Origin: JAWWPY01 sp033854735
Lineage (GTDB): Bacteria > Actinomycetota > Actinomycetes > Streptosporangiales > Streptosporangiaceae
NCBI GenBank assembly: GCA_033854735.1
Contig: JAWWPY010000024.1
Coordinates: 30,181 to 94,180, forward strand
DNA length: 64,000 nt
Direction of reading: 5' to 3'
The notes below the pieces were generated by a model. The model saw only the letters and a program-made list of their open reading frames with translations. It was not told the origin of the DNA and did no database searches. Shown piece after piece: positions 1-8,516 of the stretch (positions are counted from its first letter, which is position 1; the number at the start of each line of letters is the position of its first letter). The position numbers and the translations under genes were made by a program.

Positions 1-959
1 GCGAGCACCGCGCGGGCGGTTTCGGCTACGTCGCCGAGCACGCCGAGGTGCACCGGCCGGTTCGCGCCGATCGCGGCGGCGTCGTCGTCGACCTGCGCGA
101 CCGTGGCCTCCGGGCCGACCAGGCGGCCATGGCGCATCGTCCACATGTTGAGCGAGCAGCCCCAGCCGACGATCAGGTCCGCGCTGCTGATCAACTCCGC
201 CGTGAGCGGGGATGCGAAGCCGCCGCTCACGTCCAGGTCCCACGGGCTGCCCCGGAACAGCCCCTTGGCCGCGGCGGACGTGGCGAGCAGCGCGCCGCAG
301 GCGTCGGCGAGGCGCCTGAGGTCGCCGCTGGCCCCGGCTACCCGCGCACCGCGGCCGGCCACGAAGACCGGGCGGCGGGCCGCTGTCAGCGCCGCCGCCA
401 GCGCCGAGGCCGCCTCAGCCGCGGGCGCCGGCGGGAGCAGCGGTGGCAGCGCCGCGAGCGAAGGCGGGTCGCACGATGCCGCCTGCACGTCGAGCGGCAT
501 GGCCAGCACGACGGTCCGCCGCTCCCGCTGCGCGGTCTGGTAGGCCCGGGCCGTGTCGGCGGCCGCCGACACGGGGGAGTGCAGCCGTTCCGCGACCGCT
601 CCCACCGCCGCGGCGATCGAGGCTACATCGATGCGGAAGTTGGACCGCACCGCCGATCCAGCCGCGTCCGCGGCGAGCACGACCAGCGGCGTGCGGCTCT
701 TGGCCGCCTCGGTGATGCCGGTGAGCGCGTTGGTCAGCCCGGGACCCTGGTGCACGGAGAGCAGCCCTGGCCGGCCCGACGTCCGCGCCCAGGCATCAGC
801 CATGCAGGCCGCCCCGCCCTCGTGCCGCGCGGCGTAGAACCGGGCGCCCCGGCTGGTCAGCGCGTTGGTGACGTGGAAGTTCCCGCTGCCGACGACGCCG
901 AACACGGTGTCCGCGCCGAAGCCGGTGAGCACGGCCCCGATGGCGTCGCTGACCAGCAT
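1..959 (-). CDS. Thiamine-pyrophosphate-dependent enzyme (acetolactate synthase-like), partial
   Basis: The 3' end runs off the left edge, leaving about 319 codons. The N-terminal part reads as the pyrimidine-binding domain of the TPP decarboxylase/acetolactate synthase superfamily: VFGVVGSGNFH near residue 20, then ARHEGGAACMADAWAR with the conserved activating Glu at about 47, then QGPGLTN and the middle domain with VAGRGA. The ATG overlaps the stop codon of the upstream cyclase gene by one base (TGATG), so the two are probably translationally coupled. Substrate cannot be read from this part; pairing with a cyclase-family hydrolase suggests a 2-oxoacid or cyclic-diketone type catabolic step, which is inference only. 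Confidence 0.85.
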   Translation of the reverse strand, partial: MLVSDAIGAVLTGFGADTVFGVVGSGNFHVTNALTSRGARFYAARHEGGAACMADAWARTSGRPGLLSVHQGPGLTNALTGITEAAKSRTPLVVLAADAAGSAVRSNFRIDVASIAAAVGAVAERLHSPVSAAADTARAYQTAQRERRTVVLAMPLDVQAASCDPPSLAALPPLLPPAPAAEAASALAAALTAARRPVFVAGRGARVAGASGDLRRLADACGALLATSAAAKGLFRGSPWDLDVSGGFASPLTAELISSADLIVGWGCSLNMWTMRHGRLVGPEATVAQVDDDAAAIGANRPVHLGVLGDVAETARAVL

Positions 960-1735
960 CAGGCCCGTTCCACGAGGCCCAGCACGCGGCTCGGGCTGCC
1001 CGACCCGCCCATGATCGGCAGCGGTCCGGCGATCACCACGGCCCCCTGGGGCGGCAGCAGGGCCAGGTTCTGCAACTGGGTGAGTCCGTACTTGCCGGCG
1101 CCGAGCAGCGCCGAGTGGCAGGGGAATGGCGGGTCGAACGAGTGCGCGGCGCCCGCGTCGGTGCCGACGGTTTCCACGCCGAGCCCGATGACCGGCGCCT
1201 CGTCCGCCAGCCACCGGGCGCACGCGACCGAGATGCCCGGCGTATGCGGCCCGGTCGCGTTCGCGTTCAGGAACTGCTCCTGATCAACGGAACGGGCGTC
1301 CCAGCCGGTCCGGTAGAGCAGCCAGCCGCCGTCTGGCAGCGGGCCGTGCTCACCCTCCCACTGTTTGACATGCTCGATTTCGAGCAGGAAGTCGGGGTCC
1401 GCGGCGGCCTGGGCGCTGAAGTCGAGGACAGCGGCGGGCGCGATGAGCTGATCCACCGGCACCTGCGACACGTCCGCGCCGTCCCGGCCGGTCACCCAGT
1501 GCACCGGCGCGTCGAAGTGGGTGCCGGTGTGCTCGCCGGTGCTGATGTCATTCCAGTACCAGGCCGGTCCGCGGTCGTCGTAATGGCTGATCTCGGTCAG
1601 CGAAAAGGGCACGGTATTGCCAAACGGCTCCGGCAGCTGGAGCACCGGTGTCGATTCCGACAATGGCGCGGTGAGGTCGATGATCTCCACGCTGGCGTCG
1701 CGGATGGCCTCGGTCAGGGCCTGAAGCACGGACAT
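959..1735 (-). CDS. Cyclase family protein (kynurenine formamidase-like metal hydrolase)
   Basis: A 258-residue protein with the family signature HTGTHFDAPVH at residues 69-79, matching the HxGTHxDxPxH metal-binding motif of the cyclase/kynurenine formamidase family. I chose the ATG at 1735 because GGAGGC lies at the right distance upstream; an upstream in-frame start at 1801 would add a poorly conserved Arg-rich stretch. The gene is first in a two-gene operon with the TPP-dependent enzyme. The family hydrolyses amides, lactones or cyclic diketones using a divalent metal; the exact substrate is unknown. Length is normal for the family. Confidence 0.85.
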   Translation of the reverse strand: MSVLQALTEAIRDASVEIIDLTAPLSESTPVLQLPEPFGNTVPFSLTEISHYDDRGPAWYWNDISTGEHTGTHFDAPVHWVTGRDGADVSQVPVDQLIAPAAVLDFSAQAAADPDFLLEIEHVKQWEGEHGPLPDGGWLLYRTGWDARSVDQEQFLNANATGPHTPGISVACARWLADEAPVIGLGVETVGTDAGAAHSFDPPFPCHSALLGAGKYGLTQLQNLALLPPQGAVVIAGPLPIMGGSGSPSRVLGLVERA

Positions 1736-1825
1736 GGCTGCCTCCAGTCGGTGACGGCAGCTGCGCTGCTCGCCGGGGTGCCTGGTTAACGTATCGGGCA
1801 CTGGTGGGGGCCCCGCCTGTGTGTT

Positions 1826-1838
1826 ATGTTATTAACAT
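1826..1838. promoter_or_regulatory. Palindromic operator overlapping the antitoxin start codon
   Basis: A perfect inverted repeat, ATGTTA-T-TAACAT, has arms at 1826-1831 and 1833-1838 and includes the first two bases of the antitoxin ATG at 1837. It is notably AT-rich for this genome. Type II antitoxins of the ribbon-helix-helix class usually bind such palindromes to repress their own operon, so this is a likely autoregulatory operator. No Shine-Dalgarno lies between it and the start, so a leaderless or near-leaderless mRNA is possible. Confidence 0.55.
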
Positions 1839-2157
1839 GTCTGAGAAGAAGGCGGTGCTCAACGTCACCGTCAGCGAGTCGCTCGCCGCCGACGTGCGGA
1901 GGGCGGCCAGGCTGGAGCACACCACGATCTCCAGTGTGGTCGAGCGGGCCCTGGCTAAACAGGTGTCTCGGGAACTCAAGCGGCTCGAGGGCCTGGCCGC
2001 CATCGACGCCTACTACCAGGAACACGGCTACCCGACCCCGGAGCAGGAGGCGGCCTCAGAGGCCCGCGTCGCGGAGGAACACCGCCTCATCGACGAGGCC
2101 CGCGCGCGTAACGCCGCCCGTGGCGGGTTTCAGGCCGACGACTGGGGCGCCGCTTGA
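1837..2157 (+). CDS. Type II antitoxin, ribbon-helix-helix type (VapB-like)
   Basis: A 106-residue protein. The N-terminus (KKAVLNVTVSESLAADVRR, then TTISSVVERALAKQ) has the strand-helix-helix pattern of ribbon-helix-helix antitoxins. The C-terminal half is acidic and Glu/Ala/Arg-rich, as expected for a toxin-neutralising tail. Its TGA overlaps the TTG start of the PIN-domain gene by four bases (TTGA), the classic antitoxin-toxin arrangement. A perfect palindrome covers its start codon and probably mediates autorepression. Family assignment is from the pattern only; the partner identity makes the TA call strong. Confidence 0.75.
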   Translation: MSEKKAVLNVTVSESLAADVRRAARLEHTTISSVVERALAKQVSRELKRLEGLAAIDAYYQEHGYPTPEQEAASEARVAEEHRLIDEARARNAARGGFQADDWGAA

Positions 2158-2540
2158 GTGACTACGTGTACGACAGCGGGGCTCTCATTGCTATCGACAG
2201 CCGGGGCAACGTCGAGGAACTCAACGACCATAAGAAGCGGCTTGCTCAGGGAGATCTCATCCTTGTGCCGGCGCCGGTGGCGGCCCAGGTGGTCCGGGAT
2301 CCGCGGCGGCAGGCACGGCTGATGATTACCCTCCGGGGCTGCGAGATCGTCCCGTTTGAGGAGAATGACGTATCCCCGGTTGGCCAGCTGCTAGCTAGAT
2401 CTGGCACGTCCGACGTGGTAGACGGCTTCGTGGCCCTCACCGCAGTGAAAGAGGGCGCCGCCGTCGTCACCTCGGACCCGGACGACATCGCGCACCTGCT
2501 GGGCACGCTAGGCGTCCGCCTGCCAGTCCTCAGGCCCTGA
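2154..2540 (+). CDS. PIN-domain ribonuclease toxin (VapC-like)
   Basis: A 128-residue protein with PIN-domain acidic positions: YDSGALIA near residue 7, SDVVDGFVALTA near residue 86, and TSDPDDI near residue 105. These are the metal-coordinating Asp residues of VapC-type RNases, which cleave tRNA or rRNA. The TTG start lies inside the antitoxin stop region (four-base overlap), and no better start exists without deleting the first beta strand. Toxicity is presumably neutralised by the adjacent antitoxin. The RNA target cannot be read from sequence. Confidence 0.8.
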   Translation: MSDYVYDSGALIAIDSRGNVEELNDHKKRLAQGDLILVPAPVAAQVVRDPRRQARLMITLRGCEIVPFEENDVSPVGQLLARSGTSDVVDGFVALTAVKEGAAVVTSDPDDIAHLLGTLGVRLPVLRP

Positions 2541-2588
2541 TCTGCGAGGTTGGCCGCGACCAGTGGACCAGCACCAGGTGCTGGCCGT

Positions 2589-3461
2589 CTACAGGCTGGC
2601 GACGGCGGGGATTACCTCTGTGCCGATTACTTCGAGCGGGGTGACCTGCCAGACGTTGGCGACCGCGCCGATCGCCGCCTGGAAGCCCATCGCGGCCAGG
2701 TTGCCCAGCTGGTCGACCATCTCGGCGGCTTTTTCGCCCTTCTCCCCGGGGTCGAAGATGAAGTAGCAGGTCTTCTCGATCTCGTCGTAGTCGCGGCCCT
2801 CCGTGTCGCAGTGTGCGCGGAGCACGTCGAGCTTGCGGGTCAGGTCCGGGCCGGGGAACAGGTTGCACGCCTGCGCGTACCGGGCCACGAACCGCAGCGT
2901 CTTCTTCTCGCCCGAGCCGCCGATCATGATCGGCGGATGCGGCTGGGACAGGGCCTGCGGCGAGTTGAGCGGCCGCTCGAGCTGGTAATGCTGGCCCTGG
3001 TACGGCGTCTCGTCCCCGCGCCACATCTGCAGGCAGATCTGCAGCGTCTCCTCCAGCCGCTCGAACCGCTCCGCGACCGGCGGGAACGGGATGCCCAGCC
3101 CGCGGGACTCCTCGCCGTTCCAGGCCGCCCCGATGCCGAGCCAGGCCCGGCCGCCGGAGAGCACGTCGAGGGTGGTCACGATCTTCGCCAGGATCCCGGG
3201 ATGCCGGTACACCACGCCAGTCACCAGGGTGACCAGCGTGGCCCGGGACGTGCAGGCGGCCAGGTACCCGAGCGTGGTGTAGGCCTCCAGCATCTCGTGC
3301 TCGGGTGGCCCGATCGCGCCGATCTGGAAGAAGTGGTCCATCACCGCGATGAAGTCGAAACCGGCGTCGTCCGCGGTGCGCGCGACAGTGGCCAGGTCCG
3401 CCCCGAGCCGGGCTGGTCCACCCGGCGTGGTGAAGTCAGGGATCTGCAGTCCGATCTTCAC
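2589..3461 (-). CDS. LLM-class F420-dependent oxidoreductase
   Basis: A 290-residue protein of the luciferase-like monooxygenase (TIM-barrel) fold. It begins MKIGLQIPDFTTPGG, has FDFIAVMDHFFQ at about residues 35-46, the strand GRAWLGIGAAWNGEES near 110, and HPPIMIGGSGEKKTLR near 178, all hallmarks of the actinobacterial F420-dependent LLM subfamily. The GTG start is preceded by GGGAGG at good spacing. Such enzymes transfer hydride between F420 and diverse substrates; the substrate is unknown. It is convergent with the TA module and divergent from the hydrolase at 3583. Confidence 0.88.
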   Translation of the reverse strand: MKIGLQIPDFTTPGGPARLGADLATVARTADDAGFDFIAVMDHFFQIGAIGPPEHEMLEAYTTLGYLAACTSRATLVTLVTGVVYRHPGILAKIVTTLDVLSGGRAWLGIGAAWNGEESRGLGIPFPPVAERFERLEETLQICLQMWRGDETPYQGQHYQLERPLNSPQALSQPHPPIMIGGSGEKKTLRFVARYAQACNLFPGPDLTRKLDVLRAHCDTEGRDYDEIEKTCYFIFDPGEKGEKAAEMVDQLGNLAAMGFQAAIGAVANVWQVTPLEVIGTEVIPAVASL

Positions 3462-3582
3462 GAGTTACCTCCCGGGGAGAGGCTCTCACAGGTCGGTGCG
3501 CGGAGTCAGGCCGGCGTCCGGTCATGTTACCCGCAAAGGCCGGCCCGGGCGTTCCGGTCGGACACACGCGCAGAATGGGGGT

Positions 3583-4392
3583 ATGAGCCTACCGGTTGTG
3601 AAGGCATTGACCCTGGTGACCAGCGACGGCGTGCCGATCGATGCCGCGCACCTGCCAGGCGACACTGACCTCGCGGTCGTCCTGGCCCATGGCTTCACGC
3701 TGTCCTGGCAGCGGCCGGCCATCTGGCGGGTGGCCACCAGGCTCAACATGGTCGGCGGTGTGGTCATCTTCGACTTCCGCGGCCACGGCCGGTCCGGTGG
3801 GCTGTCCACGATGGGTGACCGGGAAATCAAGGACCTGGATGTCGCGGTGGCCTACGCCCGCGAACTGGGCTACCGGCGGATCGTCACCGTCGGCTTCTCC
3901 ATGGGGGCGTCGATCGCCGTGCGGCACGCCGGGATCATCGGCGGCGTTGACGCCGTCGTCTCGGTGAGCGGCCCGGGGTGGTGGTACTACCGGGGCACCA
4001 AGCCGATGCGCAGGGTGCACTGGGCGGTGGAGCGCCGGGTGGGCCGCCTGGTCACCAGGACCTGGCTGAAAACGCGGGTGAGCCCGGTCCGCTGGGACCC
4101 GGACCCGCTTCCGCCGGCCGAGGCGGCCGCGCGGATCGCGCCGGTCCCGCTGCTGATAGTGCACGGCGACCAGGATCTCTACTTCCCTCCCGACCATGCC
4201 CAGCAGCTCTACGACGCGGCGCGTGAGCCGAAGGAGCTGTGGATCGTCCCCGGTTTCGGCCATGCCGAGACCGGGATGAATGCCGCCCTGCTGGACCGGA
4301 TCGGGCAGTGGATCCGGGAGAAGTCAGGAGCCGGGACGGAGCCGGCGGATTCCCATGAGGCGGGCCTGGACCCCGCGTCCAAGATCGGCTAG
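3583..4392 (+). CDS. Alpha/beta hydrolase
   Basis: A 269-residue alpha/beta hydrolase. The nucleophile elbow is GFSMGAS (Ser106), the acid is likely Asp198 in HGDQDLYFP, and the base is His227 in GFGHAET. The oxyanion region VLAHGFTLSW lies near residue 33. The ATG at 3583 starts at the first conserved strand; upstream in-frame codons read as low-quality sequence. It has no signal peptide, so it is cytoplasmic. Substrate unknown; the small-esterase/BAAT-like class is plausible. It converges on the guaB1 gene. Confidence 0.85.
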   Translation: MSLPVVKALTLVTSDGVPIDAAHLPGDTDLAVVLAHGFTLSWQRPAIWRVATRLNMVGGVVIFDFRGHGRSGGLSTMGDREIKDLDVAVAYARELGYRRIVTVGFSMGASIAVRHAGIIGGVDAVVSVSGPGWWYYRGTKPMRRVHWAVERRVGRLVTRTWLKTRVSPVRWDPDPLPPAEAAARIAPVPLLIVHGDQDLYFPPDHAQQLYDAAREPKELWIVPGFGHAETGMNAALLDRIGQWIREKSGAGTEPADSHEAGLDPASKIG

Positions 4393-4427
4393 ATGCCGCC
4401 TGGCCCGGTGGCCGGCCGCAGCGCTGC

Positions 4428-5864
4428 TCACCAGCTGGTGGGCTGGGGCATTCCCTCGCTGTAGCCGGCCGCGCTCTGCACCCCCACGAGCGCCCGCTCA
4501 TGCAGTTCGTCGAGGTCGCTGGCGCCCGTGTAGCTGCACGCACTGCGCAGCCCAGCGGTGATCCCGTCGATCAGGTCTTCCACGCCGGGATGCCGCGGAT
4601 CCAGGTACATCCGGGCGGTCGAGATGCCTTCCTCGAAGAGCTCCTTCCTGGCCCGGTCGAAGGACGAGTCCGCGGCCGAGCGCAGCCGGACGGCCCGGGC
4701 CGAGGCCATGCCGAAGCTCTCCTTGTAGAGTCTGCCGTCCGGTTCGCGGAACGTGTCGCCGGGCGACTCGTAGGTGCCCGCGAACCATGATCCGATCATG
4801 ACATTGGACGCCCCCGCCGCCAGGGCCAGCGCCACATCCCTCGGGTGGCGGACGCCGCCGTCCGCCCAGACGTGCGCGCCCAGCCGCCGTGCCTGGTCGG
4901 CGCACTCCAGGACCGCGCTGAACTGCGGCCGGCCGACGCCGGTCATCATCCGGGTGGTGCACATCGCCCCCGGGCCGACACCGACCTTGACGATGTCGGC
5001 GCCGGCCGCTACGAGGTCGGCCACGCCGCGGGCCGTCACCACGTTCCCGGCCACCAGCGGCACCGACGGGCCTGCCTCGCGTATCGCACGCAGGGCATGG
5101 ATCATTTTCTCCTGGTGGCCATGGGCGGTATCCACGACGAGGACGTCCACCCCGGCGTCAAGCAGCAGCTTGGCCTTGCCCCCGACATCGCCGTTGATGC
5201 CCAGCGCGGCGCCGATGCGCAGCCGCCCCCGTGCATCGGTGGCGGGCTGGTAGAGCGTGGCCCGAAGCGCCCCGGTCCTGGTCAGGATGCCGACGCAGCG
5301 GCCAGAGTCGTCTACCACCGGCGCCAGCCGGTGCCTGCCGTCGTGCAGCAGGGTGAAGGCACGCTGCGGGTCTATGCCCGCCGGGAGGGTGAGCAGTTCG
5401 GTGGACATGATCTGGCGCAGCTGAGTGAACCGGTCCACTCCGCTGCAGTCAGCCTCGGTCGCCACGCCGACGGGCCGCCCGTCCTCGATCACCACCACGG
5501 CACCGTGAGCGCGCTTGGGGAGCAGGCTGAGCGCCTGGCCGGTGGTGTCCCCCGGGCCGAGCGTGATCGGCGTGTCGTGGACCAGGTCGCGGCCCTTCAC
5601 CCAGGACACCACGTCCGCGACCACATCCACCGGGATGTCCTGCGGCAGCACGGCGATGCCGCCCCGCCGGGCCACCGTCTCCGCCATCCGGCGCCCGGAG
5701 ACCGCCGTCATGTTGGCCACCACCACGGGGATGGTGGTGCCGCTGCCGTCGTGGGTGGCCAGGCTCACGTCGAGCCGGGACGCGATCGCCGACCGGCCGG
5801 GAACGAGGAATACGTCGCTGTAGGTCAGGTCGTGAGCGGGGGCTTGCCCAGAAAGGAATCGCAC
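4428..5864 (-). CDS. guaB1: GuaB1-family IMP dehydrogenase-related protein (GMP reductase)
   Basis: A 478-residue IMPDH/GMP-reductase fold protein. The barrel begins LTYSDVFLVPGRS, is interrupted by a CBS pair at about residues 95-205, and resumes at VLVVDTAHGH (Asp245). The catalytic loop is GVGPGAMCTTRMMTGVG with Cys302. Actinobacteria carry this CBS-containing paralogue (GuaB1) beside true GuaB, and the mycobacterial member has been shown to act as a GMP reductase, converting GMP to IMP in purine salvage. Assignment to GuaB1 rather than GuaB rests on the N-terminal QAPAHDLTYSDVFLVP pattern and the HGHQEKM variant. The gene is monocistronic here. Confidence 0.87.
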   Translation of the reverse strand: MRFLSGQAPAHDLTYSDVFLVPGRSAIASRLDVSLATHDGSGTTIPVVVANMTAVSGRRMAETVARRGGIAVLPQDIPVDVVADVVSWVKGRDLVHDTPITLGPGDTTGQALSLLPKRAHGAVVVIEDGRPVGVATEADCSGVDRFTQLRQIMSTELLTLPAGIDPQRAFTLLHDGRHRLAPVVDDSGRCVGILTRTGALRATLYQPATDARGRLRIGAALGINGDVGGKAKLLLDAGVDVLVVDTAHGHQEKMIHALRAIREAGPSVPLVAGNVVTARGVADLVAAGADIVKVGVGPGAMCTTRMMTGVGRPQFSAVLECADQARRLGAHVWADGGVRHPRDVALALAAGASNVMIGSWFAGTYESPGDTFREPDGRLYKESFGMASARAVRLRSAADSSFDRARKELFEEGISTARMYLDPRHPGVEDLIDGITAGLRSACSYTGASDLDELHERALVGVQSAAGYSEGMPQPTSW

Positions 5865-5963
5865 ATCATCGATTCTGCCCGCGATCGGCGACTACCTGGT
5901 CACCCGGGCCGGTCGCGGCGGGCTGGCCACCCTGGCCGGGCCCCCTGGCCGGGCACCTGGCGG

Positions 5964-7577
5964 TCACTGCTCCGCGCCGTCCTCGGTGAGGTCCCGCTGC
6001 TCCCTGGCCAGCATGGCCTCCTCCAGGTCCAGGCCGCGCAGCACGTGGTCGAGCACCTCGTCGTCGATCTTGCGCTCGTCCCTGAGCCGGATGAACGTGG
6101 CCCGCTCGGTGGTGGTCATCTCACGGCGGAGCCGCCGGAACGCGGCCGACGGAGCTTCCGCGCCGTCCGGCCCGCGACCGTCGCTGACCCTCTCCCAGGC
6201 GCCGAACTGCCGGTACTGCGCCAGCCGCCGCAGCCGGTCGACGATCTCGGGAGGCGCCGTGCCAGTGAGCTCATCGAGGCGCTGCAGGCCCGCTGCTGAG
6301 GCGGCCTGCTGCGCCGCTGCCTCGGCGAGAACGTCGGATTGCTGCTCCGCCGCCCCCGCCGTGACGCCCAGCCACCGGATAAGCAACGGCAGGCTGAGCC
6401 CCTGAACGAGCAGCGTGCCGAGCACCGCGGCGAACGTCAGGAAGATCAGCAGGCTGCGCTCGGGCACCGTGGCGGGCAGTGCCGCGGCGGCGGCCAGCGA
6501 GATGACCCCGCGCATCCCAGCCCAGGACAGGATGGCGGTGGCCTGCCACGGTGGTGACGGGTCACGCGCCGCGAGCCCGGGGACGAGCCATCGCGGGAAA
6601 TAGATCGCCGGAAACACCCACACGATGCGGGCCAGCACCACGGCGCCGAGCACGATCACTGCCTCAACGGCCAGGCGGCCCGGGTCGCGCCCGGCCAGTT
6701 CCCTGATGATCGGCCTCAGCTGGAGGCCGATCAGCGCGAACGCCACCGACTCGAGCACGAACGTGGCCACCCGCCAGACCGCCATGTCCTGCAGCCGGGT
6801 GGCGAAATGCGCCTGGCCGGCGTGGTGGCCCAGGTAGATCCCGGCCACCACGACCGCGAGGATCCCGGACACGTGCAGCGACTCCGCCGCCAGGTAGGCG
6901 GCGAACGGTGCCACGAGCGACAGGGCGCTTTCCGCGAGCGGATCGCGCAGCCGCATCCGCACGATGTGGATGACGATGCCGAGGACGATGCCCACGGCCA
7001 CCCCGCCCGCGCCGATGGCCAGGAAGCTGCCCGTGGCGCTGAGCAGGGCGAGGGTGCCGGTCCCCGCCGCCGCGCTGACGGCGACCGTGTACACGGTGAG
7101 CGCCGTGCCGTCGTTCAGCATGCTCTCGCCCGTGATGACCGTCAGCAGCCGGCGGGGCAGGTGCAGCCGGCGGCCGATGCTGGCCGCGGACACAGCGTCG
7201 GTGGGCGCGAGGATCGCCCCCAGAGTCACCGCCGCGGCCAGGGGCAGCCCGGGGACGGCGAGGCGGACGGCCCACGCGACAACGGCCGCGGTGAACAGCA
7301 CGAGGCCGACGGAGAGCAGGGTGAGCGACCGGACGCTGTCGCGCAGGTTCAGGTACGAGCTCTCCAGCGCCGCCGTGTACACCAGCGGCGGCAGGACCCC
7401 GAGCAGGACGAAGGTCGGGCTGAGCCGGAACTCCGGCATGCCGGGGATGTAGGACGCGGCCAGCCCGGCGACGACCAGCAGAATTGGCGCGGCGAAGTTG
7501 AGCCGCCGGGCCAGGGCGGCGATGGCGCAGGATCCCGCGATGAGGAAGAGCAGCTCCAGCGCCTGCGTCGCGTTCAT
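5964..7577 (-). CDS. Na+/H+ antiporter, CPA1 family
   Basis: A 537-residue polytopic membrane protein with about 12 hydrophobic segments in the first 390 residues. Features typical of CPA1 antiporters are LGAILAPTDAVSAASIGRR (residues about 120-140), with the conserved TD pair, and GESMLNDGTALTVYT with the transport Asp. The C-terminal 130 residues are hydrophilic and charged, a cytoplasmic regulatory tail. It exchanges Na+ (or K+) for H+ across the cytoplasmic membrane. It lies 29 bases downstream of a TetR gene on the same strand, so it may be the regulated target. Confidence 0.9.
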   Translation of the reverse strand: MNATQALELLFLIAGSCAIAALARRLNFAAPILLVVAGLAASYIPGMPEFRLSPTFVLLGVLPPLVYTAALESSYLNLRDSVRSLTLLSVGLVLFTAAVVAWAVRLAVPGLPLAAAVTLGAILAPTDAVSAASIGRRLHLPRRLLTVITGESMLNDGTALTVYTVAVSAAAGTGTLALLSATGSFLAIGAGGVAVGIVLGIVIHIVRMRLRDPLAESALSLVAPFAAYLAAESLHVSGILAVVVAGIYLGHHAGQAHFATRLQDMAVWRVATFVLESVAFALIGLQLRPIIRELAGRDPGRLAVEAVIVLGAVVLARIVWVFPAIYFPRWLVPGLAARDPSPPWQATAILSWAGMRGVISLAAAAALPATVPERSLLIFLTFAAVLGTLLVQGLSLPLLIRWLGVTAGAAEQQSDVLAEAAAQQAASAAGLQRLDELTGTAPPEIVDRLRRLAQYRQFGAWERVSDGRGPDGAEAPSAAFRRLRREMTTTERATFIRLRDERKIDDEVLDHVLRGLDLEEAMLAREQRDLTEDGAEQ

Positions 7578-7606
7578 GGTGGACCCCCCCTGTCCGCCTG
7601 GGGCGG

Positions 7607-8419
7607 CTACGGCGAGAGGAAGGCGGCGAAAATGATGGCGGTGAGCCGGTCCACCATTTCCTCCTTGGGCAGCCTGAGCTCCTCGCTGAGCAGGTAGTTC
7701 ACCCGCTCAAGCATCATCAGGAGGGCGAACGCGGTGAGTTCCGCGTGCTCATCAAGGCCGCCCTGGCCGTCCGGCGACCGCGCCGGGGCTGACACTGTCA
7801 TGCCCCGCGTCATGGCCTCGGCCAGCTTGAACAGCACCTGCATGCCGTCGCCCCAGACTTCCTCGCCGACCAGTTCCGCCTGGCTGAGGATCCCGATGAC
7901 CGCCGCGTGCGCCGCGTAGGTCTCGCAGAAGCTGGTTACCCACTGGCGCAGCGCCGCCCGGCCTGCCTCATCCCTGGTGACCAGGGGGAACGTGTCGGTA
8001 ATGCCTTCCATGTCGTGCAGCGCGTCCCGCAGCAAGGCCTTGAACAGGTCATCCTTATTCTTGAAGTACAGGTAGAACGTGCCGTGCGAGGTCTTGGCCC
8101 GCCGCACGACGTCGTCGACGCGCACCGCCTGGAATCCGCGCTCGTAGAATTCGGCCAGGCCTGCTTCCAGCAGCCGCTGCACGGTCTGGCGGCCCTGGGC
8201 ACGCAGTTCGCGGTCCTGCGCGGGGACGCCACCACCCTGCGAGGGCCGGCCGCCCCGGCCGGCCGCCACCTGCGGCTTCGGTGCGGCGCTGGCGTGGTTG
8301 GTGGCCCGTGGCGCGGTCTTCCCGCCGGGCACGGACTCCCCGGGCACGGACTCCCCAGGCGCGGACTCGCCGGGCGCGGATCTCCTCGGCGCGGCACCGG
8401 GTGCAGCTTCCCGACTCAT
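7607..8419 (-). CDS. TetR/AcrR family transcriptional regulator
   Basis: A 270-residue protein. The TetR helix-turn-helix spans residues about 78-125 (VRVDDVVRRAKTSHGTFYLY at its core), followed by an all-helical ligand domain. The first 65 residues are an unusual low-complexity extension with repeated PGES units, encoded by short DNA repeats at about 8325-8390. The start could therefore lie further in, but no good ribosome-binding site distinguishes the options. It is upstream of, and co-directional with, the CPA1 antiporter and may repress it in response to an unidentified ligand. Confidence 0.87.
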   Translation of the reverse strand: MSREAAPGAAPRRSAPGESAPGESVPGESVPGGKTAPRATNHASAAPKPQVAAGRGGRPSQGGGVPAQDRELRAQGRQTVQRLLEAGLAEFYERGFQAVRVDDVVRRAKTSHGTFYLYFKNKDDLFKALLRDALHDMEGITDTFPLVTRDEAGRAALRQWVTSFCETYAAHAAVIGILSQAELVGEEVWGDGMQVLFKLAEAMTRGMTVSAPARSPDGQGGLDEHAELTAFALLMMLERVNYLLSEELRLPKEEMVDRLTAIIFAAFLSP

Positions 8420-8516
8420 GGTCGGAGACTAGCCTGTCGGCCGGTAGGTTCGCTGGTAACCCCCCGGCCGGGGCGGGGCCGCAGCCACCTCCCCGTGGCC
8501 GGAGGGCCGCCGCGGC

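Noticed and set aside
48..1283. Long plus-strand open frame of 411 codons
   Set aside because: It is the opposite-strand shadow of the TPP enzyme and cyclase genes, with an Arg/Gly/His-biased composition and no family pattern.
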